Source: Gordius sp. MW1
Taxonomy: Eukaryota > Nematomorpha > Gordioida > Gordea > Gordiidae
Assembly: GCA_964036665.1 (NCBI GenBank)
Contig: OZ038527.1
Span: forward strand, 21,981,901-22,045,900
Reading direction: 5' to 3'
DNA: 64,000 nt
The notes under the pieces were generated by a model, which was not told where the DNA came from, searched no databases, and was given only the letters and a program-made list of their open reading frames with translations. This document shows positions 11,416-22,300 of this stretch, in pieces. The position numbers and the translations under genes are program-made. Numbering within the stretch: position 1 is the first letter of the stretch; every line of letters begins with the position of its first letter.

Positions 11416-11748
11416 AGTTGCAGTTTCATCAAATACCTTATCCATAAACATCATTTCGTTTATGAATATCCACTTGGAAGGTCTTCCTCCTGCACTACCT
11501 GATTTGGATAATTTAATTTTATTTTTTTCCCTTCGGAAACTGTCCCTTAAAGTTTTCCACTTGGCTTTGCATTCAACTTATAAATTCATATATACAATTG
11601 AAATTATATACCTGGCATGTTACAATCTTTGGCAATATCATCCCAACATTTTTTCACTTCAAACTTATTGCAATGATCTTCTTCTTGATCATCCCATATA
11701 ATTTTGTTATTTTCCACACTTTTGATCAAATCTAAACTTTGCTGATAC
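11416..11748 (-). pseudogene. MADF domain of the same Harbinger gene, two exons
   Basis: Exon 11612-11748 encodes LIKSVENNKIIWDD and KKCWDDIAKDC. Exon 11416-11576 encodes CKAKWKTLRDSFRREK. Together these are the helices of a MADF (Myb/SANT-like) DNA-binding domain. The splice joint is phase 1, with donor gtatat and acceptor ataag. The reading frame continues into 4306-4055 when the 7.1-kb LTR retrotransposon and one AGTT copy are ignored, so the gene was intact here until that insertion. No start codon is visible upstream of 11748. An earlier exon is probably lost. Confidence 0.75.
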
Positions 11749-11959
11749 CTAAAAACTTAAAATACATATAACATTTAAGCTTACGAAAAGTTTTGCATCC
11801 TACAAAATCGCTGTTATGTTATGCGTCTAAAATCGAAATCTGATGTAAATCGGATATTAAGACACGGCTATGTTATAACCCGTGCAACGATTTTTGCTGC
11901 GCGTGAAAGTCCGATATTAAGACGAGCCCTTAAGATAGACTATTGAGATCTAAGGACAT

Positions 11960-12588
11960 TGTAATGACCGGCGAGAAAAAAGGTAGAGCGAAGGAATTAA
12001 AAAACTTTATTAACGCAAATACGTCTAAATTTTTGCAATTATAAAGGCGATTTACAATTAAAATGATTGGCGACGGTAAAATTATAATGTTTCGTAAAAT
12101 TACAATAAAAGGGGGAAAACGTAGGGGTTGGATATGATTATAATGGTTTTAGGAGGAGTACAAGGTTTTGGGAAAAAGTTTAAGGACTGAATTTACAATG
12201 ACTGAATTATTAATGTGGGATTTTGCTTTTATAGCCGTTAAATCTTCCCAAGGTGGTGGGCTCGATTGAACGACCAACGTACGAGAAATCTCCAGACGGG
12301 GCTGCGAAAATGAGAACCAGATGTGGCTCATTTAAAAATAAAAAGAAAAAGTAATAAAAAAAAGAGCGTCAAATAAACTTAGCCACTTCCGCGTCTAGGT
12401 TAACCCGCGGTAAAAGTGCCTTCCTTTGACCAATTCCCTTTTTTTTTAATTATAAGGATGGCAGAACCGTTCTTTAATCCTTTCACATTAATATTAATAA
12501 AATAAATCTAACTAAGTTCAAAGAGTATACCGCGTACATTAAAACGTAGTATACTAACAATGGTAACGTCGTCTACACGTATACCACA
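11960..12588 (-). repeat. 3' LTR of the truncated element
   Basis: 629 bp. The boundaries are set by the TG/CA ends, by the break in the satellite monomer at 11959, and by the polypurine tract at the other side. No second copy is present in the window, so the exact ends are not verified by pairing. Confidence 0.65.
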
Positions 12589-12598
12589 CCTTTCCCTT

Positions 12599-13812
12599 TT
12601 ATTGAGAAGTTGAAGGTCCGGGGCTGTCCAAAGTCAGGGTATCCATAGCCACCTTGGACTCCAGCCCTGCGACATCTTTGGGTTGAGTTGTCTTTCCCGA
12701 ACCAGTCTTTGCTTTGAAGCTCATTGGGGGCAGGTGTTTGGCCTTACACCCCCAACACTTCTTTCTCTTCAGGATTGGTGGCCGGAGCAACGGCTGATTC
12801 CCAGACACGTTTTGTCGTTGCTCCCCGCTCGTATTTCGGTTTCCTCTGACTGCAGCCCCCTCCTGTCTTGGTCGTCTTGGAGATCTTGGGCGTTGTGAAT
12901 ACGACCTCCCGGCCTGGCCTGGCGGACCCAGAGAGTGCGTCAAGTTTAATAGTCTTGACCTCTCGTCCGTTTCCACTTTTATCAAAATTTAGAGCGGAAC
13001 TCTCTCGTTCCTCGATGCCGAGTATGTCACCTCCAATTCCACGTCGCACTATGCCGCAGTTATCCTCATCTAAATAGAAATAAACGTTGAACATAATTAT
13101 ATAGCATCAAACAATTTTAATTGTTCCACGTGCCTAATTTCAAATTTATTTTCTTTTAAGTCCTTAATTTTGTAGACTTTTGTTCCTAACGGTTCAATAA
13201 TCACACCTAACACCCATTTAGGTTTACCCAAATAGTTTCGATACCAAACTCTTTGGTTTACCTTAAACTTTGGCACACTAATACTGGGCGAAGTTTGATG
13301 CTCGGTGAACTTTAATAAGTCGAATGGGTACCTTAACGATTTAAAAACTCATAGCTAACCGGAGCACGATTAGGATACCGTGGTGACATATTGTGATAAA
13401 GTTTGGATGACCACGTTCCGTCTTTCGTTACTTTAGGTATGTTCCATCATTTTTTAACAATACCTACATACCTTTCTACCTGCCCATTAGAGCTTGGATG
13501 GTACGGTGAAGTTAAAACATGATTAATTTTATATTTTAAACAAAATTGTTTAAATTCATTACTAACAAAAGCTTTACCATTATCCGTAACAATTATTTCT
13601 GGAAACCCGTAATTCCCTATCAATTCCTTTAAAATTGTAATTGTTGCTCTACTAGATATATTTGATATAATTTTAAATTCCGTCCAACCGGAAAACGCAT
13701 CTACTATCAAGATGTACCGTTTTTTTTTATCTAATTCGAAAAAAACTATGTGTATACGCTCCCACAGAAATTTAGAACGAGGCCACCCAGATTTTTTAAT
13801 TCTACGCGGCAT
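12599..13812 (-). pseudogene. Integrase and C-terminal tail of a Ty3-type pol
   Basis: 13447-13812 encodes an integrase core: a VDAFSGWTEFK block with the first Asp, VTDNGKAFVS with the second, and YHPSSNGQVERY with the catalytic Glu. About 13120-13330 adds the tail NQRVWYRNYLGKPKWVLG and RHVEQLK. A further basic, Pro/Arg-rich region (12599-13094) follows. Frame breaks join these pieces, so the gene is dead. Its role was integration of element cDNA. Confidence 0.75.
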
Positions 13813-13864
13813 CGGTGCATCAAGCTTACAAAGCTCACACTGCCTTACAAATTTTTAACATATA

Positions 13865-14350
13865 TTCTAGAATTAAATTATTTTTTTTTGAAAATTGACT
13901 TATTACATGACTAAAAGATGTTGTACTATAGGAAAAAATATTTTTAGGAAGATCTGCGGTCACAGTGGTGACAAATGTCATAATCAACATTTTCTATTGA
14001 ATTAATTTTTTTTGAAAATTGACTTATTATATGACTAAAAGATGTTGTACTATTAGAAAAAATATTTTTAGGAAGATCTGCGGTCACAGGGGGAACAATT
14101 GTCTTAATCAACATTTATTATAGAATTAATTTTTTTTTAAATTGACTTATTATATGACAAAAAGATTTTCTACTATTAGAAAAAATATTTTTAGAAAGAT
14201 CTGCGGTCACATGGGGAACAATTGTCTTAATCAACATTTATTATAGAACTAAATTTTTTTTAAAAAATTGACTTATTATATGACAAAAAGATTTTCTACA
14301 AAAGAAAAATTTTTTTCTGAAGATTTACGGTCAACAATTGTCTTATCTTA
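13865..14350. repeat. Tandem repeat, about 120-bp unit, four copies
   Basis: Four successive copies of a unit carry gaaaattgacttattacatg, then aaaaatatttttaggaagatctgcggtcac, then tcaacattt. They start near 13880, 14000, 14120 and 14250. The last copy is degenerate. No coding sense is seen. Confidence 0.85.
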
Positions 14351-14699
14351 ATATACCATATCAATTAAAATAAATATTTTTAATTTAACTTTATTTAAGA
14401 AATAAGTTGTATTATTAAATATAATATAAGTTTTACCAATTTAAAAAAATTTGCCATCATGGGTAAGTAAGTTTTACTATTTAAGTTATATGGAGATTTA
14501 ATGGAAGAACTTGAAGGTATTTCCAAAAAACATATCATGCTATTATTTACTATGCTTGGTTCCCCCGCATAATCCCGAAAACGCAGAATCCCGAATTTCG
14601 AAACTACGTTTTTCCGCCAATTTCAACATATGGAAAATTTGGAAAACTCATTAACTATTGCAAATCAAGATAACAAAGAGAATATATAAGCTTTATTAT

Positions 14700-15660
14700 G
14701 CAAGTATACACATATTGTTATAGGTTTTAAAAAATCTAATAGAAAAAATGATATAGTCACTTTCAAAAAGTTTGACTATATCAAGATCAGAGCAGGTAAG
14801 ATGGGACAAGTATACTATAAGTGCAGGCACTACAGTATATGTAAATGCCCAGGAAGAGCTGTCCTTAGATATAATAATTTTATGATAACATCAGAACATT
14901 CCCAAAATTGTATACAAAAACAAAATCTCCAAAGTAAGAAACTTAAAAGTTTTTAATACAAATTTAGCTTTGAATGAAAAAACAACAAGTGTTATGGTTA
15001 TAGAAAATATCTCTACACCCATAGAAAATCAAGAAAGTAAGATATGTCTCTAATTTTTTGAGATTTTTTTAAGATTCTAGTCAAGGTGCAATTTTATTAA
15101 ATTCAGTGGATGATATAATACCAAGTAATGTCACATGATTGATTATCATAGACATTAACTGTTAGTTACTATTAACTATTAAATTTATTGTAAATAGTTT
15201 CTAACAATAATGCCCTAAATGTTATGGAACCTTTTAAGGTTGCTATTTCCATTTTTCACAAGCAATAATTGGAAAATCTAAGAAATTGGGTCATACTAGA
15301 GACTATATTAAAGATCAAACAATTTGTACGATTATAAAACAATTTAACCCTAACCCTAACCCCGGGCATAACCACCAACAACCACTTGGAAGGTTATCAC
15401 AGTGCCTTAAAAAAGATAGTGAAACAACCACATCCTAATATCTATAGTTTTATACAAATGATAAAGGAATATCAGAGGAATACTGAAACAAAAATAATAC
15501 AAATCAACAATGAAAATATATTGTTTAAAGTTAAAAGGAAACAAAGGCTAAAAAAGTGATACGCCTACAAACTCTTTATAAAAATAATGAAATTGATTGT
15601 TATGAATTTTTAGATACTATATGTAATTATATAAAAATATGAACAATAAAACATGTAATA
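14700..15660 (+). pseudogene. Decayed FLYWCH/MULE-type transposase
   Basis: A FLYWCH-like zinc finger is readable near 14770-14925 (Y-YKCRHYSICKCPGRAVLRY then SEHSQNC). Near 15240-15340 lies a CYFHFSQAIIGKSKKLG segment, and near 15370-15560 lies NHHQQPLEGYHSALKKIVKQ followed by a lysine-rich tail. This order occurs in Mutator-like transposases with a FLYWCH finger. Stops and frame changes separate the blocks. There is no intact frame. Confidence 0.55.
15341..15362 (+). repeat. Short telomere-like CCCTAA run
   Basis: Three units of AACCCT (ttaaccctaaccctaacccc) sit inside the decayed MULE. The hexamer is the vertebrate-type motif, not the usual insect pentamer TTAGG. Confidence 0.6.
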
Positions 15661-15662
15661 AA

Positions 15663-16367
15663 AGCAATAAGATTAGTACTAGCAACAATTGAATTGATAC
15701 ATTTTTGCAAGGCTCTGTATAATGTTCAACATGTAAATAATTCACAATATGCGGATAAGAAAAAATATATCATTTTTAAAATAATGATTCCAACAACTTC
15801 AACTAATGATCATATTTTCTAATCTTTAGAAAGCCTTGGTTTTTTACAACACTACATCATATAAATAAAACATTTTATTCAAAAGTGTGATTAAATATAA
15901 AATAAAGTTTTGGTGAGATAATTTACAGAATTATATGTGACTAATTACACTCAAATGATATTATGGAATTTTTTTTGCCCAATGAGACATATATGTATGT
16001 GGGAAATATCACCTATATTTTAAGTACATATGTCAAATGATAAATATAATATTACCTCCCTCGACAATATGTAAATGACAAGTGGTAATCATTTTTACCT
16101 TAAGTTCAATGCGATTGCCTGATATTTCCGTTTTCTTCAAAGTTATATGAATATATCAATGAATAATGTAAGAATTAATTATTTTATATTAATAATTATA
16201 TTGACTAAGCGACAGAAGAACTAATTTGTGTTATGTCATATGTTAAGAAATTTGTCACAATTTTGATTGGTTTTAAGGATTTTGCCCAATAGTTTTTTTG
16301 GCCAGAAGTGGTGAGACCTTTTTGCCTTTTATCCAGTTGCCTTTTGGAAAAATACCGTAAATAGAGA
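15663..16367. other. Intergenic DNA upstream of PICK1
   Basis: AT-rich, with no ORF, repeat pair or recognisable core promoter. It should include the PICK1 promoter and 5' UTR, but nothing specific can be pointed to. Confidence 0.5.
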
Positions 16368-19300
16368 ATGATAGATTATGATTTTTATTTTGGCGAGGAC
16401 AAGATGTATTTTATTTATGTTCACATAAAATTTTATGCCTATTAGGGGTATGACAGTGACCTCAGATTCCATTACTCTTCAAAAGGATGACAATAACCTT
16501 ATTGGTATTAGCATTGGCGGAGGGGCTCCATTGTGTCCATGTTTATACATCGTGCAAGTATGTACTTTAATAATCACATTAATTTTCTCAAGATATTTGA
16601 TAATACTGCCGCCTCATTAAATGGTTCTCTTGCTTCTGGCGACGAAATAACGGCTGTTAATAAAAAAAATGTTAAAGGAATGAGCAAAGTTGAAGTTGCA
16701 AAACTTATACAATCTGTTCCAGTAAGTATCTTAAATACCAGGATAATAATGTTTGTTTCATATAGAGTTACAAAATTTATTTAAACTTGGAAAATAAGTA
16801 TTTTGATAAAAATTTTAATTTATTTAACATTTAATTTGGCTAGCTGCTTATTCTAATAGGCCTGCTTTACACTTAAAAATCAAACAAGATTTATATGAAC
16901 TTAATTCCCTTATGTAAGTTCTATTATATTTGATTCTCTACTCACAATTTTATCAAATATCTTAATTGTGCCCTATGAAAAAGCACTCTAATATGATACT
17001 ATAATGTTTGTCTAAACTTAATGAAATCATTTCAATATTTTATATATGTTTAGACAATAGCTGAAATTAAATTTAAATGGACATAATATATATTGCATGA
17101 ATTATATAAACCAATTATGAATTTAAAAGTTTTTTTTGTTTTTTTAGGATTTGTTAATTATTTCAAATTAATCTGTATGCCCATTAAAGGCATAACTGAT
17201 TGTTTTTTTGATAATTTGTTTAGGGTGAAGTTACCATTTACTACAACAAGCTTCATGCTGACCCTAAACAGGGGAAGACCTTAGATATAGGTACAAAAAT
17301 TAATTTGGTGGATTCAATTGAAATTTACTAATGATGATTGCAATATATTATAAATTATGAAGGTAAACTTAAAATAAAAACTAGCAAACCAAATTATAAT
17401 AATACTTTGATTAATGAAATCTAAGGGCAGGTTTAAATTAAAGACTAATTTGGTTAATATATACCAGAGGACAGATTTGCTTGAATTGTTCTGCCTGAGA
17501 CCGGCCCAGTTCAATTTTATAACTAATTCGCCCACCCAGACTTACCCGAACTTTATATAGTGTCTGCCCGGTCATGCGCAAATCATTAGATTGCCTAGCC
17601 CAATATTATGATTTTTTAAATTTTCAATAAAAACTTTGCAATATTTTTAAAAAAATTTCTATTTAAATCTCGATTTTTTTGGAGAGGTACTACGATTAAT
17701 TAATCTTATGCAATCAAATATAAAAGTGACAAGACAATGCACTAAAACAAATCACACTACATGGAAAAATCTCATAATATTTATCCTTAAAATACATACT
17801 GTTTTATGCTAAATTTTCTTTAAATGTCTAAATAAATCTATCATTTTCACCCCTATACAACTGGATTGTAAAGTTTTAGTGTATTTTAAATTGAATTTAT
17901 TTAGTTTCAAAGTAATATGTTAAAACTGAATAACTTTAATTAATAATCTCCGATGCGCATGAATGTGTGTTAATAAATTTTCAAGCATATATTTTAACTA
18001 TTTTAGTGTTAAAAAAGGTCAAGCATCGTATGGTAGAAAAAATGAGCTCCTCCACTGCAGATGCCTTAGGCTTGAGTCGTGCTATTTTATGCAATGGTGA
18101 GTATTGTAATGCAAAACCCCTTTTTAACTTTTTTTTTTTAATTTAATTATTTTAGTGTTGGGGATTTAGTATTTTAATGATTGGTTTCCCAATTATTATT
18201 AAGAGTGATTCAAATGACTTTTGAATATTTTGAAAATGTCTTTTTGTATTTTAAAAGCAATAGGAATTGGGAGAATTTGGAAGGACCTATATTTAAAGTA
18301 GTACAAAGTTCGAAATGAAAGGGACAAATAAGATGAAATTTTTAACCTTTTAATTATTTTTGTCAAAAGCAATTTATTTGCATTTTCTTTATGTGCCCAA
18401 TGTATTTTTTTCAAGTATTTATTATAGTTTTTAAAAACATTTACGATTGTTAATTGTGTTTATCTTTAATTTGTAGATTCTCTGGTTAAAAAGATGGAAG
18501 AATTAGCTCGGAACGAAAAGGTATACAGAGGCCTGATAATTCGAACCAGGACACTTTTGAAAGCCATTTTTCTTTGGTCTCGCAGTTTTAAAGGTTCCTG
18601 AATTTTTGGATTTTGAAATATGTTTCAACTTTGCCCATTTTCAATATTGTTTCCAACAAGAAGTAGTATTAAATAAGGCAACGACAAACATCAATTGTGT
18701 TGGAGTATAATTTTTTATGGTCAATTTTTTAATTTCTATATATTTTATACATCCCGGCCCGACCGGTTTATGTTTGTTGTATACACATTTTATCGTTTTA
18801 AGGCCGACAAAAGATGGAGACAAATGTAATTTTTTCATAGCTTAGCGAATAGACAATAGTAGATTATTAAGACGTGTGCAACGCCATGCCATTTACTAAT
18901 AATAGCCATTCGAACGTCTGTTTTCATTAAAGTTTATTAAGTAACTCAGATTGCCATTCGGATGAGATTTTTTTAATAATGCACTTGTGCAGTGAAAAAT
19001 TGCAAAAGTTTTAGAAGAAAGGAAAATGGTGGAAGATTAAAGGATTATCTATCCATACTTAGTTTGACATTCACTCATTCAACGAAATGAGTTTTGCTCG
19101 GCATACACTCTCATTTAATAATTATATCAGCTATTTGCAAGTCTATTGTATTATGGGGCCTGAGGGCGTGATTGGTATAAGCTTTGTCTTTGAACGAGAG
19201 CTCGCGGGTTAAAATCTCGCTTTCACTTTGTTTTAAAAAGATGTAAAATATATCACATCGTCAACACGGCTGTCAGGCCTGGATAGCCGAGCGTCACCCC

Positions 19301-22300
19301 TCATCCAAATGTCTAACTGACCACTTTGTCTATTGCACATTTTTCACGAAATAGTCAAGTAACATCTTTTCTGTGCAAATTTTTACTGTTTTGTTGTTTT
19401 TATATTTTTGCAGCGCTCGGGGACGTATTTTGTTCGATCGGAGTGCGAGAGCCGCAAAAAAATGCGTCGGAAGCCTTTAGTAAGTTCGGGAAAATACACA
19501 AAGAAATCGACGCTTTCGGTATACAGATGCTCAAAAAGAGCAAAAGGGTAGGTGAAACCCCCTTTAATGTTTTGCAACGTTTTAAACTCTACCAAGTTCA
19601 GGTGGGGTCTCCCAGACCCCAAGATGAGAACATTTTAAGACCTTTTCTGGTTCTTATTGGGAAAATCTGTAACCTCCCCGCATTAAATAACGAAATTTCT
19701 ACAGCCATTCGCGTATTCGGCTTAATGTTATATGTAGAGTTGTTAAATTGCTAACTTTCTTCAACTCCAGCTACCATCTGTTCGAGTTCCTGCTCGGCCA
19801 TCGAGCATTTTTATATAGTACTGTTCTGCCAAGTGCACCGAACAGCGAGCACATATTGTGCTAACGGGCGTATTAAGCATCTCAGTGTGCGTGCCCGCGT
19901 CTGGAGTTTGAAGAAAGCTAGGAATTTAACAACTCTAGTTATATGCGTTTATAATGTGAGAAGTTATTCCTAACATTATCCAAGATATTAATTGCTATCT
20001 AATTTCTAGGTTCACTAGCGGTGAAAATAGTTCCGTCCTGTCCACTTTGGGTTAAATTGTATAGGGTTTTATGTCAACCACCCTAGTTACTAGTTTTATT
20101 TGACTATCAGAGTGGTGGGGTGCTATGTTAGTATGAGATTATGCGCGTGTAAATTATGCCAAGATTGTTTTACCATTAACTTAGCCTGGTGGTGCGTCTT
20201 TACTTTCAGATTATGACGACAGGCTTGCACTGATTAGAAGAAAATAATAATGCGAGGATTTAGTTAAGAGCCTTGATAATTTATTTTGTTCGACAAATTT
20301 TAAGAAAGTTTGATTTAATCATACTACAAAAAATTTTTGGTATGTTGGCCATATTACGACAAATATTTATTTCAATTTGTTTGCTGTTCGACGTGGCTTA
20401 GGTTATGTGCGATTTGGGTACCTTTCTAACTAAAGCAATTCCCGATACCAAATTGACCATCAAGAAATACGCTGACGCCAAGTTTGAATACCTAGTATGT
20501 TGAACATTGTTTCCCTTTTTGCGTTTAATGTCGGTTTGTGCTCATATCAGTTAGCTTTCTCCGTTTATTGATCATATCTTCACACTTGGGTAGTAAAATC
20601 AGCTGCAAAAAGTTACCCTGATAGCTTAAAAATTTAAATAATGTATAGATTTTGTTAATATTTCTATTTATAAACAACGAATGTTTTGGATTTACGGGCC
20701 ATACATCTTGTACACTTATTCGCGTAACTTTAATTTGACTTTTAAAATAGAATTTTTATTTGAAGCGAATTTATTACAATCCCATAGTTAATTAAAGTAA
20801 ATTCTTTATTTGTTTTAATAAAAATTACCAGACCTTAATTTCACACCCGCAAAACACATTTGAACTATGTTAGAAATGTGATTATAGTTTGATAGGAAAC
20901 ACACCCAAAGCGTTTCGCATAGGTTTCTAGTATTTTTAGATGCATAATAATTTTTCCCCTAATTTATTGAACCAACTAAGCTACATATATTTGTTAAAGA
21001 ACCAATAAAATTTACAAAATATAAATGGCTCTCTGTTAAATTTGTTTGAAATTCACTGATAAAGGCGGTACATATTATTTTGAGTTTATTATAATCCCTC
21101 AAATCTGTTGTTTAAGAAACAGGGTAACGACTCGCTGTAGTTCAAAATTTTTGTATGAGGTGTAATTTCATGGTTAAAATTCGGGTTTCGCTAAGCCTAT
21201 TCTGTCTACCTTATAGGACTCTAAGTTTAGAAACATGCATCTTTTTTCGAAATTACTCGATAATCGACCACTTTTTGGAAAGTACTACAAAATATATGAT
21301 GAGATTTATTGAAAAGTATTTTTAAAATGATTTAATTCATTATATTTGTAGTCCTAAACATCATATTTTATGTTTGTTGAAATTCTGTAAAAAAATAATT
21401 TATATATCTATATTACCCGTAGTCGTATTGTCTGAAAGTGAAAGAAATGGATGACGAAGAGTATACTTTTGCAGCCTTGAACGAACCATTATACCGAGTG
21501 GAGACTGGTAATTATGAATACAGGTCAGTATTAATCGAAATTTTTAATAAGATAATAGTCTTTTAAAATTTATAAATTTAGTTAAAAACATAGACAAGAT
21601 GAACAGCTCATCAACGTTTTCCGCCATTTTTAAATGTGCACAAATAAGGAAAGGCTGCATAAATTGTTTTAATAACGTAATGAAAATACATTGAACTATT
21701 CAAACATTAAAAACAGCTTTTAAAATAATTTTCTTTTACGAATTTATAAAAATAAAAAATAAAAATATTTTGACGATGTGATGTTAAAGGCAATTTAGTG
21801 TTATCTGCATTAACCAATCATTTTTTAACATTAGCTTTTATTAATTAATTAATGAGGAAGGTTAATTCACACTTTCTGTTTGAACAATGAGAACACTGTA
21901 GAAAAACATATGAGATTACCAAATTTAAAATGGTGGTTTTATTAGTACAGATTTTACCATATGAAACGTATGCCATGAGCAGTCTATGTAGTCTATCGTT
22001 ACAAAGGAAAAAACAATCTATTTTGTAAAAATGACCAGATGTGGTTAATGTGAAATATTAATCATAATTTCATTTTTTCATGTCAAGGTTTTTTTCAGCA
22101 TTTTTATCCAATTGAAAGTTCATATACCTTTCTTTTACCACAAAAAAGTCTTCTTTCAAGATCCATAACATGTGGACACTATTATTGCAATTTGCAATCC
22201 TTAATCCTGACATTTAGCAAAAGGGTTTGAACTAACACTTTGATCGCTTTTATACGGCGCCTAAAAAATATCTTTTAAGTCAATATATATTTTTGTTTGT

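Larger units (their letters stand above)
2931..11929. mobile_element. Defective PIF/Harbinger transposon inserted in the satellite
   Basis: The left end GGGCTTGTCTTAATATCGGA is the near-perfect inverted match of the right end TCCGATATTAAGACGAGCCC. Both ends are flanked by TTA (2928-2930 and 11930-11932), the 3-bp duplication typical of PIF/Harbinger. Removing the element restores a normal satellite monomer. It carries the two expected genes: a DDE transposase remnant (+, 3003-3738) and a MADF/BESS DNA-binding partner (-, 4055-4310 plus 11416-11748). Its own length is only about 1.9 kb. The rest is a nested LTR retrotransposon. Confidence 0.9.
11960..13870 (-). mobile_element. Truncated LTR retrotransposon, minus orientation
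   Basis: An LTR-like block (11960-12588) interrupts a satellite monomer. Read on the minus strand it starts TGTGGTATACG and ends GGTCATTACA. It is preceded, in minus sense, by the purine tract aaaagggaaagg (about 12589-12600). Next comes the C-terminal half of pol (12599-13812). The protease-RT part and the 5' LTR are missing. The integrase resembles that of the element at 36305-41232, so both probably belong to one family. Confidence 0.8.
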
